Assembly (NCBI GenBank): GCA_903926935.1
Contig: CAIYLB010000173.1
Location: 1 to 33,512, forward strand
DNA length: 33,512 nt
Source of the DNA: an uncultured Pseudomonadota bacterium
Lineage (GTDB): Bacteria; Pseudomonadota; Gammaproteobacteria; Burkholderiales; Methylophilaceae
Reading direction: 5' to 3'
This document shows positions 10,535 to 20,102 of this stretch, in pieces (the first letter of the stretch is position 1; each line of letters begins with the position of its first letter). The notes beneath the pieces were generated by a model. The model did no database searches. It was not told the DNA's origin and was given only the letters and a program-made list of their open reading frames with translations. The translations under genes and the position numbers were made by a program.

Positions 10535-10548
10535 TTTGGACTGACCTT

Positions 10549-11193
10549 TTATAAATAATAAGTTGATGTTGTCATCAACGTTGACACTTGTTTCATTAAG
10601 AACTTGGCGGGTGCTGGTAGTTCTGCTGCACCAAGTTGCTTTGCCTCTTGCGCATGCTTAGCTTCGTCCTGCTGCATTATTTCAATAATCTTCCTAGTCT
10701 TTAAGTCAGATTCTGGCAGTTTATTTAAGTGACTAGCCAAGTGCGCCTCGACCTGTTGTTCAGTTTCAGCCACAAAACCTAAATTCCATTGATCACCTAG
10801 CGCCCCAGCAATAACACCCATCGTGAACGAGCCTGCATAAAATAAGGGATTAAGCACACTAGTGCGGCCGCCAAGTTGAGCAATCCGCGTTTCGCACCAG
10901 GCCAAATGATCTGTTTCTTCTTGCGCAGCCTGTTTTAGCGCCAGTGTTGTTTCAGCGCTATGCGCAGTCAGCGCCTGTCCGCTATATAAAGCCTGAGCAC
11001 ACACTTCTCCCGTATGATTTACCCGCATTAGGGCGCTGGCGTGCGCTTTTTCTGCTACTGTTAAATTAGCTTCGGCGATATTGGCATCTGGATGCGCTCT
11101 TTCGCTACGTGGTTTAGCCAGCAGGGTGCGTAGGCCAGTATCAAGCTCAATAATGAATGTATCTAATTTATTTAATCTAGTTTTATTCAGCAT
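10549..11193 (-). CDS. coq7: 2-polyprenyl-3-methyl-6-methoxy-1,4-benzoquinone monooxygenase (ubiquinone biosynthesis)
   Basis: LMRVNHTGEVCAQALYSGQAL...EETDHLAWCETRIAQLGGRTSVLNPLFYAGSFTMGVIAGALGDQWNLGFVAETEQQVEAHL; di-iron ExxH motifs. Confidence 0.96.
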   Translation of the reverse strand: MLNKTRLNKLDTFIIELDTGLRTLLAKPRSERAHPDANIAEANLTVAEKAHASALMRVNHTGEVCAQALYSGQALTAHSAETTLALKQAAQEETDHLAWCETRIAQLGGRTSVLNPLFYAGSFTMGVIAGALGDQWNLGFVAETEQQVEAHLASHLNKLPESDLKTRKIIEIMQQDEAKHAQEAKQLGAAELPAPAKFLMKQVSTLMTTSTYYL

Positions 11194-11353
11194 AGTTTTT
11201 ATGACTTCATTTCGCTTGATATTAGTCTAATAGAGATTGATCTGGTAGACAGTGCTATATTGAATATAGTTTTATTTAATCGTGCTGTATTCAATGTTGT
11301 TTTTTTAATACAAAATTATTAAACACGATTTATTTTACGCTCAAATTACTTGG

Positions 11354-12541
11354 TTAAACCAAGCCCATTTGTTGGGCAATTATTTGTATTGGATGCATCA
11401 CCGAAACCTTTAAGCCTTGTTCTCGTAGCCCACTTGCAATGTGTAAGCTACAGCCAATGTTGGAGGTCGCCAGGGTAGCCACATTATTAGCTTTAATAAT
11501 GGTCAGCTTGTCTTCAAGCAATTGATTTGCCATGTCATTTTGCGTCAGCATGTAGGCGCCTGCGCCGCCACAGCACTGGCTGTTTCCAGCTAATGATTGA
11601 ATATCCGCCTGCGGGATTTTTTTAAGTAAGCTGTAAACCGCTTGATGGCTATTTTGCCCATTACGCAGTGAGCAAGGATCTTGTACATAAATGCGTTCAG
11701 TCAATGGCTTGATTTGTATATTAGCCCAGTCACATGCCATTAAAAACGCACTGATATCTTGAATTTTGTGTTTTGGTAAATAGTCGCTCAAGCCAGAGCC
11801 ACAACCGCTTGCACTCGTTAATAGCGGCATGGAATGATCAAAATTAGCTGCATTTAAAGCGACCAGCTGCGATGCCTCTTTGGCGTCACCCATTTGTCTA
11901 GCAATGCTGCCACAACAAGTTTGCTGCGGCGGAACATGCACATCAAAGCCTAGTTTATTTAATACATAAATACTGGCTAATAGCGTTTGGCTATCTAGCG
12001 CACTGCTAGTGCAGCCTAAAAATAAGCTAACTGCACCTTTTTTATTAGGCGCAGTCGCATCTAAAGTGGCCAAATAAAGTGGTTTCCATGTCACTGGCTT
12101 TGCAATGGCTGGTAATAGCTTGGCGGCAGGTATTAAGCGCTGCATCAAGTAATTAAGTTTTAATTTTTGCGCCAACCAAACTAGCCAACTTAAACTGTAA
12201 GTTAAACCGCGATGACGAATAAACGGTTTCGCTAGTGATAAGAAATGGCTTTTTTTAGGAATGAATAGCGCACGTGCGGTGTCAATCAAGGCGCCATAAT
12301 TGACGTTATTAGGGCAGGCAGTTTCACAACTTCGACAATTTAAACACAAATCAATATGTTCTTTAAATCGGTCATTATTCGGCAAAATATCTTGAGCTAC
12401 TGCGCGCATCAGTTGAATTCTGCCGCGCGGAGAATCTGCTTCTGAGCCGGTTTTTCGGTAAGTGGGACAATGAGGCAAGCAGAGGCCGCAAGCCACGCAA
12501 CGATCCGCTTCTATGATTAATTCTTTTATATTGAATGCCAT
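11354..12541 (-). CDS. glcF: glycolate oxidase iron-sulfur subunit (GlcF-like)
   Basis: Two CxxCxxCxxxCP clusters (CVACGLCLPHCPTYRKTGSEADSPRGRIQLMRA; CLNCRSCETACPNNVNYG) plus two CCG domains. Confidence 0.92.
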   Translation of the reverse strand: MAFNIKELIIEADRCVACGLCLPHCPTYRKTGSEADSPRGRIQLMRAVAQDILPNNDRFKEHIDLCLNCRSCETACPNNVNYGALIDTARALFIPKKSHFLSLAKPFIRHRGLTYSLSWLVWLAQKLKLNYLMQRLIPAAKLLPAIAKPVTWKPLYLATLDATAPNKKGAVSLFLGCTSSALDSQTLLASIYVLNKLGFDVHVPPQQTCCGSIARQMGDAKEASQLVALNAANFDHSMPLLTSASGCGSGLSDYLPKHKIQDISAFLMACDWANIQIKPLTERIYVQDPCSLRNGQNSHQAVYSLLKKIPQADIQSLAGNSQCCGGAGAYMLTQNDMANQLLEDKLTIIKANNVATLATSNIGCSLHIASGLREQGLKVSVMHPIQIIAQQMGLV

Positions 12542-12654
12542 GCCGCTATTATAAACCTTGCGTTATTGGCTAAGGGGTATGAAAGTCAATGTTTGCAAAT
12601 TTATCTGATTTATCTCATGATTTTTCATGTGTGTAATACTTAAAACAGCGGCCA

Positions 12655-12691
12655 TAAAAAATCCGCCTTATTTAAGGGCGGATTTTTTAAG
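12655..12691 (-). terminator. rho-independent terminator
   Basis: AAAAAATCCGCCTTATTTAAGGGCGGATTTTTT stem-loop, downstream of the S41 peptidase gene (minus strand). Confidence 0.85.
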
Positions 12692-12735
12692 CTAAGTTAC
12701 AAGCGTTAGCCTGTACGCTATCACCTAACTAATGG

Positions 12736-14169
12736 TTAGCTTTTTGTCGGCTCAACTTTGGCTGGTTCAGTGTGAATTACAGGTTTGCCTTTTAAAAAAT
12801 TCATGGCTTGCATGAACTGAATATCTGCTGCGCTAGCTGGTTCAATTGGGCCTGTAGGCTCTGCATATTTCTTCTCATTTAACTTAGCTTTAGCCGCAGC
12901 TGCCATTTCTGGTTTTATCGCAACGCCAGCCTGCTCATCTTTAGGGTTAGATAAATGGCCGGATAGGTCCGCCTCATGAATATTGTTTGATTGGTCAGTA
13001 CCATCTTCAACAATAAAGTCAGGGTCAATACCTTTGGCTTGAATTGATCGGCCATTAGGTGTGAAGTAACGCGCAGTGGTGAGTTTAATAGCCGCACCAT
13101 TATTCATCGGCATAATGGTTTGTACAGAACCTTTACCAAAGGTTCTAATGCCCACTAGTGTTGCGCGTTTATGGTCTTGCAAAGCGCCGGCAACAATTTC
13201 CGATGCAGAAGCTGAGCCTGCATTAATCAGCACTACCATAGGCACGGTTTTTAGATCTGCAGGAATATCACGTATATAGTCATTTGATGAACCGCCGCGG
13301 GCATAATTTTCTGGACTAACAGTGAGCTGCATTTTAGAATCAGCAGCACGACCTTCTGTGTATACAACTAATGTATCTTTAGGTAGAAACGCCGCTGCAA
13401 CACCTACCGCGCCATTCAGTAAACCGCCTGGATCGTTACGTAGATCTAACACAAAGCCTTTGAAAGGACCTTTGTTTTCATCGTACATAGCCTTAATGGC
13501 TTTGGCCAAATCTTCACCAGTGCGCTCTTGAAACTGAGTGACTCTTGCATAGGCATAGCCAGGTTCAGTCATTTTATATTTAACACTTTTGTTTTTAATA
13601 ATGGCTCTAAGCAAGGTGAACGTGAGTGGTTTAAGCTCATTCTTGCGTATTATTGTCAATGTTAGCTCTGTGTCAGGCTTGCCGCGCATGCGCTTTACCG
13701 CATCGTTTAAATTTAAGCCTTTTACTGGAGTATCATCTAGTTTCATAATTAAATCGCCAGATTTAATCCCCGCTTTGTAGGCAGGCGAGTCTTCAATCGG
13801 TGAAATTACTTTTACTAGCCCATCTTCCATGGCCACTTCAATTCCTAAGCCAGCAAACTCTCCTTGCGTAGCTGCTTGCATATCCTTAAAAGCATCTACA
13901 TCCAAATAGGTTGAATGTGGATCTAGCCCAGTTAGCATGCCGCTAATGGCTTCAGCAATTAATTTCTTGTCTGCAACTGGCTCTACATAGTCACTTTTAA
14001 TCTTACCAAACACTTCAGCAAAAGTACGTAAGTCTTCAAGTGGTAACTGTGGTTTGACCATTTTTTCGGCCATGGCAGAGTAGGTTAAACTCAACATTAG
14101 GCCAAGCAATAGTCCAGAGCCAACCAGACCGATTTTAGTAAAACGCTGATATTTATTATTAGCTTGCAT
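12736..14169 (-). CDS. ctpA: S41 family C-terminal processing peptidase (CtpA/Prc-like)
   Basis: LRTFAEVFGKIKSDYVEPVADKKLIAEAISGMLTGLDPHSTYLD, PDZ domain, LVDLRNDPGGLL-type motif, INAGSASASEIVAGALQDHKRATLVGIRTFGKGSVQT (Ser/Lys dyad region). Confidence 0.95.
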   Translation of the reverse strand: MQANNKYQRFTKIGLVGSGLLLGLMLSLTYSAMAEKMVKPQLPLEDLRTFAEVFGKIKSDYVEPVADKKLIAEAISGMLTGLDPHSTYLDVDAFKDMQAATQGEFAGLGIEVAMEDGLVKVISPIEDSPAYKAGIKSGDLIMKLDDTPVKGLNLNDAVKRMRGKPDTELTLTIIRKNELKPLTFTLLRAIIKNKSVKYKMTEPGYAYARVTQFQERTGEDLAKAIKAMYDENKGPFKGFVLDLRNDPGGLLNGAVGVAAAFLPKDTLVVYTEGRAADSKMQLTVSPENYARGGSSNDYIRDIPADLKTVPMVVLINAGSASASEIVAGALQDHKRATLVGIRTFGKGSVQTIMPMNNGAAIKLTTARYFTPNGRSIQAKGIDPDFIVEDGTDQSNNIHEADLSGHLSNPKDEQAGVAIKPEMAAAAKAKLNEKKYAEPTGPIEPASAADIQFMQAMNFLKGKPVIHTEPAKVEPTKS

Positions 14170-14289
14170 GTATTATTCCCAAACGATGGTAACCAAGTTG
14201 GTTATGACAAACTTAGTTTTAATAGTTTCAAATGATAGTAAATTATATTCTGTAGAACAAATTTAAGTATAACAGTTAAGGGTAAAAAA

Positions 14290-14586
14290 TTGATTAAGCA
14301 CAACATTGAAATTACTTATTGCACACAGTGCCGCTGGCTTTTGCGGGCAGCTTGGTTAGCGCAGGAGCTACTCACAACTTTTGAGCAAGATCTAAATAGC
14401 GTGGCATTGAAGCCCGGCAGTAATGGCATTTTTGAGATCAGTCTGAACCAGCAACTCATTTTTTCGCGTAAAGAAGCTGGACGCTTTCCTGAAGCTAAAG
14501 AAGTAAAGCAGTTGGTACGCGATCTCATTGATCCTAGCCGTGATTTAGGGCATAGCGATAAGCCTGTTGTCATGCCGGATATTTGA
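14290..14586 (+). CDS. SelT/SelW/SelH (Rdx) family protein
   Basis: TTG start; IEITYCTQCRWLLRAAWLAQELLTTFEQDLNSVALKPGSNGIFEISLNQQLIFSRKEAGRFPEAKEVKQLVRDLI; CxxC Rdx pattern. Confidence 0.9.
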   Translation: MIKHNIEITYCTQCRWLLRAAWLAQELLTTFEQDLNSVALKPGSNGIFEISLNQQLIFSRKEAGRFPEAKEVKQLVRDLIDPSRDLGHSDKPVVMPDI

Positions 14587-14638
14587 ACCGACTGATTATT
14601 TTCCTGTACTAGATTTGTTGCGCCGGATTTACTGCAAT

Positions 14639-14664
14639 AGATTTATTGTACAGATTTATTGTAC
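14639..14664. repeat. 13-bp tandem duplication AGATTTATTGTAC x2
   Basis: AGATTTATTGTAC AGATTTATTGTAC; overlaps the stop codon of the NlpC/P60 gene (14656). Confidence 0.9.
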
Positions 14665-15234
14665 TAGCACCGCTTCTTTCAGGAAGTTTTTGTCTGCATC
14701 TATACGCTGTGCACCGCTAAAACGGGTTGACCAGTAGCCATCTCGCATATTTTCTACACGGACTTTTCCGCCGATGCTTGGTGAGTGTATAAAGCGATTG
14801 TTACCAAGGTAAATGCCGACATGAGAAAAAGTATTTCTCATGGTATTAAAAAATACTAAGTCGCCGGGTTGTAAGTCATTTTTAGGCACAGTTTTACCTA
14901 TCTGACTAATGGCTAGCGCACTATGAGGTAGCGTTAGGCTAGCGGCCTGCTTAAATACGTAGCGTACAAAACCACTGCAATCAAAGCCCGTTTCAGGTGT
15001 ATTTCCACCTCTGGCGTATTTAATGCCGGTAAGGCTTAGCGCATTTACCAACACTTCACCCGCTCGTCCAGACCAATTGTTAGGGTTTTGTTCCTTACTA
15101 ATTTGTTCTAACGATACATTTGCATCAGCCGCAGGCATGGGCAAAGGCTCAATTGCAGAGCAGGATGCGCTAAAAAAAGCCAGTAGCAAGCACAAGACAT
15201 AGCTTTTATTAAAATTAATGAAGTTTTTAATCAC
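14656..15234 (-). CDS. NlpC/P60 family endopeptidase, lipoprotein-like
   Basis: LSASCSAIEP-type N-terminus and GNTPETGFDCSGFVRYVFKQAASLTLPHSALAISQIGKTVPKNDLQPGDLVFFNT...FSHVGIYLGNNRFIHSPSIGGKV; Cys-His catalytic pattern. Confidence 0.95.
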   Translation of the reverse strand: MIKNFINFNKSYVLCLLLAFFSASCSAIEPLPMPAADANVSLEQISKEQNPNNWSGRAGEVLVNALSLTGIKYARGGNTPETGFDCSGFVRYVFKQAASLTLPHSALAISQIGKTVPKNDLQPGDLVFFNTMRNTFSHVGIYLGNNRFIHSPSIGGKVRVENMRDGYWSTRFSGAQRIDADKNFLKEAVLVQ

Positions 15235-15351
15235 AGTGAGATTATAAGAACTTAAGCGAAAAATGCAAAATGCTAATATGGAATTTACATTTGGTAATAT
15301 TAAGTTCTATTTTTGTGCAAGCTGCTAACTCATGGGATAATCACAATCCTT

Positions 15352-17277
15352 ATGAGCACACCTACCATACGCCAAGTTTTTGAAAAAGACGGCATTCTAG
15401 CCGAGCAAATTGAAGGATATAGCGCCCGCACGCAACAGTTAGAAATGGCCTTGGCAATTGCTGATGCTATAGAAAACAACACGCAGTTAGTGGCTGAGGC
15501 AGGAACTGGCACAGGTAAAACTTTTGCCTATTTGGTGCCAGCCTTGCTCACTGGCGGAAAAGTGATTATTTCTACCGGTACTAAAAACTTGCAAGACCAG
15601 TTGTATAGCCGCGATTTACCCAATGTCCGCGATGCCTTAAAAGTACCGGTGACGGTGGCCATGTTAAAAGGCCGCGCAAATTACGTATGTCATTATCATC
15701 TTAATCGGGCCGAGCAAGAGGGCCGCTTTGCCTCACGTGAAGATGCTAAATATGTACACTTGATTAAAACTTTTGCTGAAAATAGCAAAACAGGTGATAA
15801 AAGCGAGCTTAACTCTGTGCCAGAAAATGCCATGATCTGGACTAGCGTAACGTCTACCCGTGACAACTGTTTAGGCTCGGATTGTAGTTTTTACAAAGAA
15901 TGTTTTGTCATGGAAGCACGTAAAAAAGCCTTGGCGGCCGACGTTGTAGTGGTGAATCATCATTTATTTTTTGCTGATGTGATGCTACGTGACGAAGGGG
16001 TTGCTGAACTTTTACCTACCGCTAATACGGTGATATTCGATGAAGCGCATCAATTGCCCGAAGTCGCGGGACTATTTTTTGGCGAAGATGTTTCTACCAG
16101 CCAGTTACATGAGTTGGCGCAAGATTGCACAGCCGCCTATTTAACGCTGGCTAAAGATTGTATTGCGCTAAGCAAAGCGATTCCAACCTTAGAGAAGGCT
16201 GCCAAAGATTTCCGGCTGATTTTTGCTTATGAAGGCTCGCGTTTACCTGTGCAAAAAGCCTTGGCTTTAAAAGGTTTTGACGAAGCTTATCAGCACATGC
16301 AAAGCGAATTGAAAGCGCTGGCAAAAGTGCTTGAAACTCAAGCCGCACGTGACCCCTTGCTAGAAAAATGCTGGCAACGTAGCGAAGCTTTATACGATTT
16401 GTTTAGCCGCTGGCAAACCGCAGAAAACAACAATTTAGTGCGCTGGGTAGAAGTATTCACTCATTCAGTACAACTGCACGCCACGCCTTTAAGTGTGGCC
16501 GAAGGTTTTGGCAAACAACTTAACGCGCAGCCACGGGCTTGGATATTTACTTCGGCCACGCTAGCTGTTAAGAGTGATTTTAGTCACTATATTCAGCAAA
16601 TGGGTTTGCAAGATGCCAAAACTGGCTTTTGGGAAAGCCCGTTTAATTACCAAGAACAGGCGCTTTTATACGTGCCGCCGGACATGCCCGATCCTAACAG
16701 TCCAAGTTATACCGCATGCGTAGTAGCCGCAGCATTGCCAGTGTTACAAGCTAGTGGTGGCAGAGCTTTTATGCTTTCTACCAGTTTACGTGCCATGCGC
16801 GAGATTCACGCCTTACTCAAAGAAGCTTTTTCTGAAAATGGCATCGAAAGCCCATTATTATTACAAGGCGAATGCTCACGCACCGAGCTATTAGACCGCT
16901 TTCGACAATTAGGCAACGCTGTATTAGTTGGTTCGCAAAGTTTTTGGGAAGGCGTAGATGTGCGCGGCGAAGCGCTAAGTGTCGTGATTATCGACAAGCT
17001 TCCATTCGCCCCGCCAGATGATCCAGTATTGTCTGCACGCGTAGATAAATTGAACGAGGAAGGAAAAAATGCCTTTATGGAATATCAACTCCCTTATTCA
17101 GTCATCACTTTAAAGCAAGGCGCAGGGCGCTTGATTCGTGATGAAAATGATAGAGGCGTGTTGATGATTTGCGACCCGCGATTGATTACGAAGTCTTACG
17201 GAAAAAGAATCTGGCAAAGCTTGCCGCCGTTTAAGCGGACTAGAGAAATTAAAGATGTGCAGGATTTCTTTGTGTAA
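15352..17277 (+). CDS. ATP-dependent DNA helicase, DinG/YoaA family
   Basis: MSTPTIRQVFEKDGILAEQIEGYSARTQQLEMALAIADAIENNTQLVAEAGTGTGKTFAYLVPAL (Walker A), VIFDEAHQLPEVA (DEAH), FeS-type cysteines, VLVGSQSFWEGVDVRGEALSVVIIDKLPF and QGAGRLIRDENDRGV. Confidence 0.94.
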   Translation: MSTPTIRQVFEKDGILAEQIEGYSARTQQLEMALAIADAIENNTQLVAEAGTGTGKTFAYLVPALLTGGKVIISTGTKNLQDQLYSRDLPNVRDALKVPVTVAMLKGRANYVCHYHLNRAEQEGRFASREDAKYVHLIKTFAENSKTGDKSELNSVPENAMIWTSVTSTRDNCLGSDCSFYKECFVMEARKKALAADVVVVNHHLFFADVMLRDEGVAELLPTANTVIFDEAHQLPEVAGLFFGEDVSTSQLHELAQDCTAAYLTLAKDCIALSKAIPTLEKAAKDFRLIFAYEGSRLPVQKALALKGFDEAYQHMQSELKALAKVLETQAARDPLLEKCWQRSEALYDLFSRWQTAENNNLVRWVEVFTHSVQLHATPLSVAEGFGKQLNAQPRAWIFTSATLAVKSDFSHYIQQMGLQDAKTGFWESPFNYQEQALLYVPPDMPDPNSPSYTACVVAAALPVLQASGGRAFMLSTSLRAMREIHALLKEAFSENGIESPLLLQGECSRTELLDRFRQLGNAVLVGSQSFWEGVDVRGEALSVVIIDKLPFAPPDDPVLSARVDKLNEEGKNAFMEYQLPYSVITLKQGAGRLIRDENDRGVLMICDPRLITKSYGKRIWQSLPPFKRTREIKDVQDFFV

Positions 17278-17551
17278 TATTTTTTACTTTTGCATCGATA
17301 TTCATAGCGATTTACATGCATGTTACTAAGCTGTTGACCAATTTACTTATCAATCAATAAGAGGTATCTTTATTTTATAAAATTGCAAAATTTAAATTTA
17401 ATTATTTGAATATCCGTATAGCCGGCGCACAAAAACGTCACTTCTTACCTAAGCTGAAACGTTCACTTAATGTCACTAAATCACCATGGCTGACTGCCAG
17501 TTGCAAGATCTCACCGACAAATGTCGACCAAAGGTGACACTCATCAATCTA

Positions 17552-17735
17552 TCAATTTACTTCAAAATAGCGCTTATTGTTAATTTTGTAATATTGAACC
17601 AAAAACCCCTCAGCCTGAAGTAGAGCGTGTCTCGCATTTTGTGTAGCCGTGTAATAGATTCTGTGACGTTGTTTCATTTGCAAGACTCCTTCTGTTTACG
17701 CAGTTTATAGTGTGTTGCAACGACCGGCTGAATTC
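17552..17735 (-). mobile_element. probable 5' remnant of an IS30-family element (with 41-aa ORF 17552..17677)
   Basis: Minus strand: CCGGTCGTTGCAACACAC...AGAAGGAGTCTTGCAA-ATG-AAACAACGTCACAGAATCTATTAC, giving MKQRHRIYYTATQNARHALLQAEGFLVQYYKINNKRYFEVN*. The first ~13 aa resemble N-termini of IS30-type transposases (MKQR.RIYY..TQ..); the rest diverges. Confidence 0.45.
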
Positions 17736-17802
17736 AAGCCTACTTATTTCCCGAACAGAGTAAATTGGCTGTAGCTGGTTACTGCCCATAACAGCCTAGC
17801 GG

Positions 17803-17842
17803 CATATTAATTGTGCTACTTAACATATTAATTGTGCTACTT
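17803..17842. repeat. 19-bp direct repeat CATATTAATTGTGCTACTT x2, period 21
   Basis: Exact copies at 17803-17821 and 17824-17842 in non-coding DNA. Confidence 0.9.
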
Positions 17843-17988
17843 GATAAGTATGCATCCGCAATGAAAAGGCTGGAATTTACTCCAACCCTTTGCTATTTAA
17901 TCTCTTTTTAGTTAACGGCGTAGTAATACCCATTTACATAACAATTGATATAAATACCACTGACTAATAGACATCATAAATTAAAATA

Positions 17989-18008
17989 TGTACAATAATT
18001 CGTACATG
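17989..18008 (+). promoter_or_regulatory. candidate YefM-YoeB operator
   Basis: Inverted repeat ATGTAC-AATAATTC-GTACAT immediately upstream of yefM; E. coli YefM-YoeB binds TGTACA-type palindromes. Confidence 0.6.
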
Positions 18009-18025
18009 TTTAAGGGGCTTTGAAA

Positions 18026-18277
18026 ATGGACGCAATTACCTACACAACCGCGCGTGCGCAACTGGCCAGCAATATGAATCGCGTGTGTGAAAACCACGAG
18101 CCTTTGATTATCACGCGCAATCGTGAACAATCGGTGGTGATGCTTTCGCTTGCGGATTATCAGGCGTTGGAAGAAACCGCTTATTTATTACGCAGTCCAT
18201 ATAATGCAAAACGATTGATGGATGCGGTGATTGAGTTAAATGCCGGCAATGGCACAGAAAGAACGCTGGCTGAATGA
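18026..18277 (+). CDS. yefM: YefM-type (Phd/YefM) antitoxin
   Basis: MDAITYTTARAQLASNMNRVCENHEPLIITRNREQSVVMLSLADYQALEETAYLLRSPYNAKRLMDAV, typical YefM. Confidence 0.95.
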   Translation: MDAITYTTARAQLASNMNRVCENHEPLIITRNREQSVVMLSLADYQALEETAYLLRSPYNAKRLMDAVIELNAGNGTERTLAE

Positions 18278-18528
18278 AGCTAGTTTTTGCTGAAGCTGCT
18301 TGGCAAGATTATCTTTATTGGCAGGCTAATGATAAGCCAATGGTGCAACGCATTAACAAATTGATTCAAGACATTCAGCGTGAGCCATTTACTGGAATAG
18401 GCAAGCCTGAGCCGCTAAAACATGCGCTCAGTGGTTTTTGGTCGCGGCGCATTAATGATGAACATCGAATTGTGTACAAAGTAGAAAACGATAGTTTGCT
18501 TATTGCACAACTGCGCTATCACTACTAG
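18274..18528 (+). CDS. yoeB: YoeB-type (Txe/YoeB) mRNA interferase toxin
   Basis: MKLVFAEAAWQDYLYWQANDKPMVQRINKLIQDIQREPFTGIGKPEPLKHALSGFWSRRINDEHRIVYKVENDSLLIAQLRYHY, typical YoeB; ATGA overlap with yefM. Confidence 0.97.
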   Translation: MKLVFAEAAWQDYLYWQANDKPMVQRINKLIQDIQREPFTGIGKPEPLKHALSGFWSRRINDEHRIVYKVENDSLLIAQLRYHY

Positions 18529-18536
18529 TTATATTA

Positions 18537-18947
18537 ATGATCACCATCCCCGAAACCGAGTACGACCTTAGCGCCATTCGCGCACAAGGCGCGGGTGGGC
18601 AAAATGTGAATAAAGTCTCAAGCGCGATTCATTTGCGTTTTGATATTCCAGCTTCTTCATTAAGCGATTGGTTAAAAGAACGCCTGATACATTTGAAAGA
18701 CAGTCGCATTACTGATGAAGGTGTTTTGATTTTAAAAGCCCAGCAATATCGTACCCAAGAGGCTAATAAAAAAGATGCAATTAAACGTTTACATGAAATT
18801 GTGAATACGGCAAACCAAGTGAAACCTATGCGTTACGCCACTAGGCCTAGTTATGGCTCTAAGCAACGGCGTTTAGAAAGTAAAATACAACGCGGGCAAA
18901 TTAAGCAGATGCGTGGCAAAATAGCATCTGACAAAAATGAACATTAG
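18537..18947 (+). CDS. arfB: alternative ribosome-rescue factor ArfB (YaeJ)
   Basis: GAGGQNVNKVSSAIHLRFDI (GGQ motif) and basic C-terminal tail RRLESKIQRGQIKQMRGKI. Confidence 0.96.
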   Translation: MITIPETEYDLSAIRAQGAGGQNVNKVSSAIHLRFDIPASSLSDWLKERLIHLKDSRITDEGVLILKAQQYRTQEANKKDAIKRLHEIVNTANQVKPMRYATRPSYGSKQRRLESKIQRGQIKQMRGKIASDKNEH

Positions 18948-19644
18948 ACCTAACGTGAATTTACTTGCACTCGACACCTCTACCGAATATTTATCACTGG
19001 CCTTGCTGAAAGGCGATAAAACTTTCACCTTTGACCTTAACGCAGGGCAAACGCATTCGCAAATTATTTTGCCACAGTTGCAAGCCTTACTGAATGAAGC
19101 GGATTTGCAACTAAACGCCTTGCAAGGCATTGCTTTTGGCGCGGGCCCCGGTTCGTTTACCGGTGTGCGAATTGCCGCTGGCGTGGCGCAGGGTTTGGGT
19201 TTTGGTGCTAATTTGTCTGTAGTGAGCATTTGCACTTTGTTGGCTTTAGCTGAAGCGAGTGGCGCAGAAAAAGTCATCGCCTGCTTAGATGCGCGCATGG
19301 GCGAGGTGTATCACGCAGTTTATGCAAAAGTCGACGGCGAATGGCAAACAATTATTGAGCCTGGTTTATATAAACCAGAAGCGGTGCCTGCTTTAGATGG
19401 CGGCGACTGGACTGGTGCGGGTAGCGGCTGGCAGACTTATGCCGCGCAGTTGGGCGGGGCTTACGCAGGGCAATTACAAAATGTTCAAGCACAATTATTG
19501 CCTAGCGCTAGTGCCATACTTAGTCTAGCGCAGCCAGTTTTTGCAAGAGGCGAGGCAAAACCGGCAAGTGAGGCGATGCCTATTTATATTCGAAATCGCG
19601 TCGCGCTTAAAACGGTGGAACGCGAGCAGGGTTTGCGTTTATGA
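18937..19644 (+). CDS. tsaB: tRNA t6A biosynthesis protein TsaB
   Basis: LLALDTSTEYLSLALLKGDKTFTFDLNAGQTHSQIILPQLQALL...GIAFGAGPGSFTGVRIAAGVAQGL. Confidence 0.96.
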   Translation: MNIRPNVNLLALDTSTEYLSLALLKGDKTFTFDLNAGQTHSQIILPQLQALLNEADLQLNALQGIAFGAGPGSFTGVRIAAGVAQGLGFGANLSVVSICTLLALAEASGAEKVIACLDARMGEVYHAVYAKVDGEWQTIIEPGLYKPEAVPALDGGDWTGAGSGWQTYAAQLGGAYAGQLQNVQAQLLPSASAILSLAQPVFARGEAKPASEAMPIYIRNRVALKTVEREQGLRL

Positions 19645-20102
19645 GTGAGGTGTCGAAAATTCAGCCGAAATTTCGTCCTATGCGCTTGGATGATTTAGAT
19701 GAAATTATGGCTATTGAACCGCAGATTTATCCGTATCCTTGGACGCGTGGTAACTTTAGTGATTCATTAAATTCTGGCTATCAAACCTGCGTTTTGGTTG
19801 AGCAAGAAAAAATTATTGCCTATGCCTTATTAATGATGGTGTTAGATGAAGCGCACTTGCTTAATTTGAGCGTAGCTAAATCGTACCAAAAACAAGGTTT
19901 AGGCCGCTTCTTATTAGAGCACATGTTGCAAATTGCTAAAGACCATCAAGCGGCCAATATGTTTTTAGAGGTTCGTCAGAGCAATCTTTCCGCCATCGCT
20001 TTGTATGAAAGTATTGGTTTTAATGAAATGGCCATTCGCCGCGCTTATTATCCAGCCGCCAATGGCCGTGAAGATGCGGTTTTAATGGGCTTAGCATTAT
20101 GA
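19641..20102 (+). CDS. rimI: ribosomal protein S18-alanine N-acetyltransferase RimI
   Basis: GNAT fold; LLNLSVAKSYQKQGLGRFLLEHMLQIAKD...LEVRQSNLSAIALYESIGFNEMAIRRAYYPAANGREDAVLMGL; follows tsaB. Confidence 0.95.
   Translation: MSEVSKIQPKFRPMRLDDLDEIMAIEPQIYPYPWTRGNFSDSLNSGYQTCVLVEQEKIIAYALLMMVLDEAHLLNLSVAKSYQKQGLGRFLLEHMLQIAKDHQAANMFLEVRQSNLSAIALYESIGFNEMAIRRAYYPAANGREDAVLMGLAL

Noticed and set aside
11354-12541. Orphan glcF without glcD/glcE as a novel system
   Set aside because: The Glc operon is often split; glcD/glcE may be elsewhere in the genome, so nothing unusual can be concluded from this window.
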